The notes under the pieces were generated by a model, which was given only the letters and a program-made list of their open reading frames with translations, was not told the origin of the DNA and ran no database searches. From Methylomonas sp. (GTDB lineage Bacteria; Pseudomonadota; Gammaproteobacteria; Methylococcales; Methylomonadaceae), in contig JAQTYP010000017.1 in assembly GCA_028688235.1 (NCBI GenBank), positions 8,412 through 17,502 on the forward strand: a stretch of DNA of 9,091 nucleotides, written 5' to 3'. Shown here piece after piece: positions 6,388 to 9,091 of this stretch. The position numbers and the translations under genes were made by a program. Numbering within the stretch: the first letter of the stretch is position 1; every line of letters begins with the position of its first letter.

Positions 6388-7377
6388 ATGAAAATCAAAC
6401 ACACATTCCCTCTTGCGTTGCTAAGCGCCTGCTTGCTGTCCGCAAACCCTGCAAACGCCGAAATCCCAAGTAGCGAAGCCTTGAACGGTTTCATAAGCCA
6501 GATGGTTAAACAGCATGCCTTCAACGAGGCGGAACTCAGAAGCCTGTTCAAATCCGTGGACATTCAGCAATCGATTCTGGATGCGATGGCCAAGCCCGCG
6601 GAAGGCAAACCCTGGTATCAATACCGCGAGATATTCCTGGCCGAATCGCGTATAGCCGGCGGCGTACAATTTTGGCGCGACAATGAAGCCGCGTTAAAGA
6701 CTGTCGAACAACAATACGGCGTACCCGCCGAAATCATCATTGCCATCATCGGGGTCGAAACCCGCTATGGCGCCGTTACCGGCAAATACCGCGTCATCGA
6801 CGCCTTGGCGACTTTGGGCTTTGCCTATCCTGCCCGTAGCGAATTTTTTCTGAAGGAGTTGGAAAACTTTTTGTTGCTGAGCCGGGAGGAAAAAATGGAC
6901 CCTTTGAAACCCTTGGGTTCCTATGCCGGGGCGATGGGCCTCTCGCAATTCATGCCCAGCAGTTTTAGAGCGTACGCCAGAGACTTCGATCAGGATCAGA
7001 AACGCGATATCTGGCACAACAGTCGAGATGCGATTGCCAGCGTAGCCAACTATTTCGTCGCCCAGCAATGGCAACGGGGCGGTGCCATTGCGTTTCAGGT
7101 CGCCGCCAAAAGCGATGCGTACCGTCAAGCGATCGGAAAAGGACTAAAACCCGACACATCGATTGGACAATTGCGCAAACTTGGAGTCGGCGTGCCGACT
7201 GTCTTAGCGGACAGCGAGAACGCCAAATTGCTCAGTTATGCACTGCTGGACGGCGAAGAACTCTGGCTGGGCTTGCACAATTTTTACGTCATCACCCGCT
7301 ACAACCACAGTCCGTTGTACGCACTAGCGGTCTATCAACTGAGCGAGGCGATTCGCGACAGGAAATCAAACGGCTGA
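6388..7377 (+). CDS. mltB: Membrane-bound lytic murein transglycosylase B
   Basis: MltB cleaves the MurNAc-GlcNAc bond of peptidoglycan in the periplasm, leaving 1,6-anhydroMurNAc ends (GH103 family). The 329-residue product has an N-terminal export signal. The catalytic core includes GVE124-TRYG, with the presumed catalytic glutamate, then GSYAGAMGLSQFMPSSFRAYA and the ending NFYVITRYN, typical of the family. The signal is ambiguous: LSAC15 resembles a lipobox as in E. coli MltB, but the hydrophobic run continues to an ANA-E site at 24/25 that would give a soluble periplasmic form. The gene starts 9 nt after rodA without a strong Shine-Dalgarno and is the last gene of the elongasome unit. 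Neighbouring rodA is common for this gene and suggests that cell-wall opening is coordinated with synthesis. Confidence 0.95.
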   Translation: MKIKHTFPLALLSACLLSANPANAEIPSSEALNGFISQMVKQHAFNEAELRSLFKSVDIQQSILDAMAKPAEGKPWYQYREIFLAESRIAGGVQFWRDNEAALKTVEQQYGVPAEIIIAIIGVETRYGAVTGKYRVIDALATLGFAYPARSEFFLKELENFLLLSREEKMDPLKPLGSYAGAMGLSQFMPSSFRAYARDFDQDQKRDIWHNSRDAIASVANYFVAQQWQRGGAIAFQVAAKSDAYRQAIGKGLKPDTSIGQLRKLGVGVPTVLADSENAKLLSYALLDGEELWLGLHNFYVITRYNHSPLYALAVYQLSEAIRDRKSNG

Positions 7378-7908
7378 AGTCGTCGAATCAGGCCCAGGCA
7401 TGCCGGCGCAAGCCCAATGTGCGATGACCCTATATTCCACGCCGGTCGGCATCGAGCACGATTCCACCAGACAAAAGGCGTCGGCTCGCCACTCTAGCGG
7501 TTCGATTTGAATGGCGGGCAGTGTATTGGCCTTCCTCAACAGGGTGACATGCGGCTGGTAAGGGCGACTATCGACCGGGATTTCGTTCCGAACGGCCGCC
7601 TGCGTCAACTGAGACACCAATAGGGAAACAGTGGGAGCTATACTTTCCACCCCCAGACAAACGACGGCCGGCCTTTTCCAATACAGCAAATGATCGAAGA
7701 CCAGCGTTATCGGCTGTGCGTCAATATCGGCAGCTGCCTTTGTCATTGCAATTAGTCGCTCCTGATCGACATTCCCTAAAAATACCAAGGTCAGATGCAA
7801 ATTGTTTGGTGATACCGGTCGACCATATCCTCGAACAGCCCGCTGAATCTTCCTGCATTGTTGCCGGGTTGCTTCGTCGGGCCATAGGGCAAAAAACAGC
7901 CGTTTCAT
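7366..7908 (-). CDS. thpR: RNA 2',3'-cyclic phosphodiesterase (2H family)
   Basis: This is a two-histidine (2H) phosphoesterase of the LigT/ThpR type, which opens 2',3'-cyclic phosphates on RNA and can also join or cleave 2'-5' bonds in vitro. The 180-residue product begins MKRLFFALWPDE, the family's characteristic start, and carries both catalytic HxTx motifs: H38-LTL in NNLHLTLVFLG and H120-VTL in YQPHVTLLRK. It lies 30 nt downstream of flgL on the same strand and is probably co-transcribed with it. No clear Shine-Dalgarno precedes the ATG. Its last 12 bp overlap the 3' end of mltB tail to tail. The cellular substrate of bacterial ThpR is not settled; the flagellar neighbourhood need not imply a flagellar role. 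Confidence 0.95.
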   Translation of the reverse strand: MKRLFFALWPDEATRQQCRKIQRAVRGYGRPVSPNNLHLTLVFLGNVDQERLIAMTKAAADIDAQPITLVFDHLLYWKRPAVVCLGVESIAPTVSLLVSQLTQAAVRNEIPVDSRPYQPHVTLLRKANTLPAIQIEPLEWRADAFCLVESCSMPTGVEYRVIAHWACAGMPGPDSTTSAV

Positions 7909-7938
7909 GTCAGCATAATGCAGGGCTGAACAAAGAGC

Positions 7939-8832
7939 TTAAAGGTAATTGAATAACGACAGATTTCGTACCTTGGCGAAGGATTGCTGCGCTGCCTGCA
8001 AAGCCGTCTGCTGCAAATTGAAATCACTGATGGCCTTGGCATAATCCAGGTCGCCGATTTCCGAAACCATGCTTTTATAGTCGATGATGTAATCTTCGTT
8101 GAGGCTTTCCTGCATGTCCAAGGTGTTCAAACGGGCGCCAACCGACACCTGGGCGGTACTAAACCGGTCTAGGGCTTTATCAAAATCCGCCAGGGACGCC
8201 GATTGCGGCGCATTATTCTTCAGGTCCGTACTTAATTGAGAAATCGCCTGCAATACATTATCTATACTTCCTGCCGTTGGAACCGCCTGATAGACTCCAA
8301 ACACATCGTCCCCTCTGTTTCCGTCTGCCATCGTGCGTCCCGGACCTATCGCCAAACTTCGTTGGTCGTCTCCCTGATACTGGAAGCTTCCATCGAAGGG
8401 CTGTTTATTGCTGGCATAGCCTGAAAAAAGATAATCACCGTTAGGATTTTGGGTATTGGCAATAGTCAATAGCTGCTTTTGCAATTGATCGATTTCTTCG
8501 GCGATTTGCGCTCTATTGGTCCCCTGGTTGACGTCATTCAAGCCTTGCACGGCCAAATCGCGAATTTGCATCACGACATTGATACCGGCGTCTATCGCAC
8601 TGTTTTCCAATTCCAGCCGCTGCCTGACCATGCCGATGTTGGTTTGAAATTGTTCATATATATCGATGCGCTGATTGAAATCGATCAAGCTGGTCGCTGC
8701 CTGCGGATTTTCCGACGGCGTCAAATACTTTTTCCCGGTAGCCATTTTCATCTGGGTATCGGTCAGTTTGCTTTGCTGATTTTGCATTTGGCTGACGCCC
8801 ACCTGATATTGCCAAAGAGTCGAAATGCGCAT
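7939..8832 (-). CDS. flgL: Flagellar hook-associated protein 3 (hook-filament junction)
   Basis: FlgL forms the second junction ring between the hook (via FlgK) and the flagellin filament, and is exported by the flagellar type III system. The 297-residue product shows flagellin-like terminal helices. The N-terminus is MRISTLWQYQVGVSQMQNQQ with TGKKYLTPSENPQAATSL, and the C-terminus is DLDYAKAISDFNLQQTALQ...SFAKVRNLSLFNYL, the near-invariant FlgL ending. The middle contains the usual GDYLFSGY motif, after which the variable surface domain is short; the protein is near the low end of FlgL lengths (E. coli about 317). It has no cleavable signal peptide, as expected. The start lies 8 nt after flgK, with a G-rich AGGGGG ribosome-binding site overlapping the flgK stop. 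Confidence 0.97.
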   Translation of the reverse strand: MRISTLWQYQVGVSQMQNQQSKLTDTQMKMATGKKYLTPSENPQAATSLIDFNQRIDIYEQFQTNIGMVRQRLELENSAIDAGINVVMQIRDLAVQGLNDVNQGTNRAQIAEEIDQLQKQLLTIANTQNPNGDYLFSGYASNKQPFDGSFQYQGDDQRSLAIGPGRTMADGNRGDDVFGVYQAVPTAGSIDNVLQAISQLSTDLKNNAPQSASLADFDKALDRFSTAQVSVGARLNTLDMQESLNEDYIIDYKSMVSEIGDLDYAKAISDFNLQQTALQAAQQSFAKVRNLSLFNYL

Positions 8833-8840
8833 AGTGCCCC

Positions 8841-9091
8841 CTAGCGAACCGCGCCAATCAACGTATCGAACAACGAACGCGATACGGAAACCGCTTGGGC
8901 CGCCGCCTGATACGAATTTTGAAATTTAATTAAATTGGCCGCCTCTTCGTCGAGATTAACCCCAGCCAAATTTTCCCTGGCCGTCGTTGCATTCTCCAGC
9001 AGCACGTTTTGCGCGGTACGGCTGACCAAGGCCGAGCCGGTCCGCCCTCCCACTTCGCTAACCAATTGCCCGTAAACCTGGGTAAAGGCCA
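8841..9091 (-). CDS. flgK: Flagellar hook-associated protein 1, 3' part (runs off the right edge)
   Basis: FlgK is the first hook-filament junction protein. Only the C-terminal 82 or so residues are visible, reading AFTQVYGQLVSEVGGRTG at the window edge and ending in NLDEEAANLIKFQNSYQAAA, then AVSVSRSLFDTLIGAV-R. This is the conserved C-terminal D0 coiled-coil of FlgK, which packs with other axial proteins. The frame is open through the right edge, so this is truncation by the window, not a pseudogene. It is followed by flgL after 8 nt, the standard flgK-flgL order, and further flagellar genes can be expected upstream, beyond the window. Confidence 0.97.
   Translation of the reverse strand, partial: AFTQVYGQLVSEVGGRTGSALVSRTAQNVLLENATTARENLAGVNLDEEAANLIKFQNSYQAAAQAVSVSRSLFDTLIGAVR

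Noticed and set aside
7397..7404. GGCATGCC palindrome near the mltB/thpR junction as a terminator
   Set aside because: It is an 8-bp palindrome with no loop and no T tract on either strand, inside the thpR coding sequence.

Overview
The window reads as a core chromosomal segment of a flagellated, rod-shaped gammaproteobacterium. Base composition is moderate. The gene order gatC/gatA diverging from mreBCD-mrdA-rodA-mltB and the protein sequences fit this class. My impression is a methylotroph-type (Methylococcales-like) lineage, but that is recognition, not proof. Nothing looks recently acquired: there is no insertion sequence, tRNA, integrase, CRISPR array or phage gene.

Layout. Positions 1-698 (minus strand) hold the 5' part of gatA and all of gatC, for the tRNA-dependent amidotransferase GatCAB. 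A 103-bp AT-rich divergent spacer leads to the elongasome locus on the plus strand: mreB (802-1845), then a strong intrinsic terminator and a candidate second promoter, then mreC, mreD, mrdA (PBP2), rodA and mltB, packed with overlaps or gaps of 2-9 nt up to 7377. From 7366 to the right edge the genes are on the minus strand: flgK (3' end only), flgL and thpR, read in that order. The thpR end overlaps the mltB end tail to tail by 12 bp.

How the genes work together. MreB filaments, the MreC/MreD membrane scaffold, the SEDS glycosyltransferase RodA and the transpeptidase PBP2 form the machine that inserts peptidoglycan along the side wall. MltB cleaves glycan strands. FlgK and FlgL join the flagellar hook to the filament. 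GatCA and ThpR are RNA-related housekeeping functions.

Most notable point. mreC has no ATG, GTG or TTG at its proper start. The conserved N-terminus (xKLLFAQGPSL...) and a well-spaced AGAGG Shine-Dalgarno both point to an ATA codon at 2031. The first conventional start, TTG at 2106, would remove the membrane anchor. With the terminator between mreB and mreC, this suggests (inference) that MreC is deliberately kept below MreB. I did not find a previously undescribed multi-gene system; apart from mreC and its upstream region, the window is well-known core biology.
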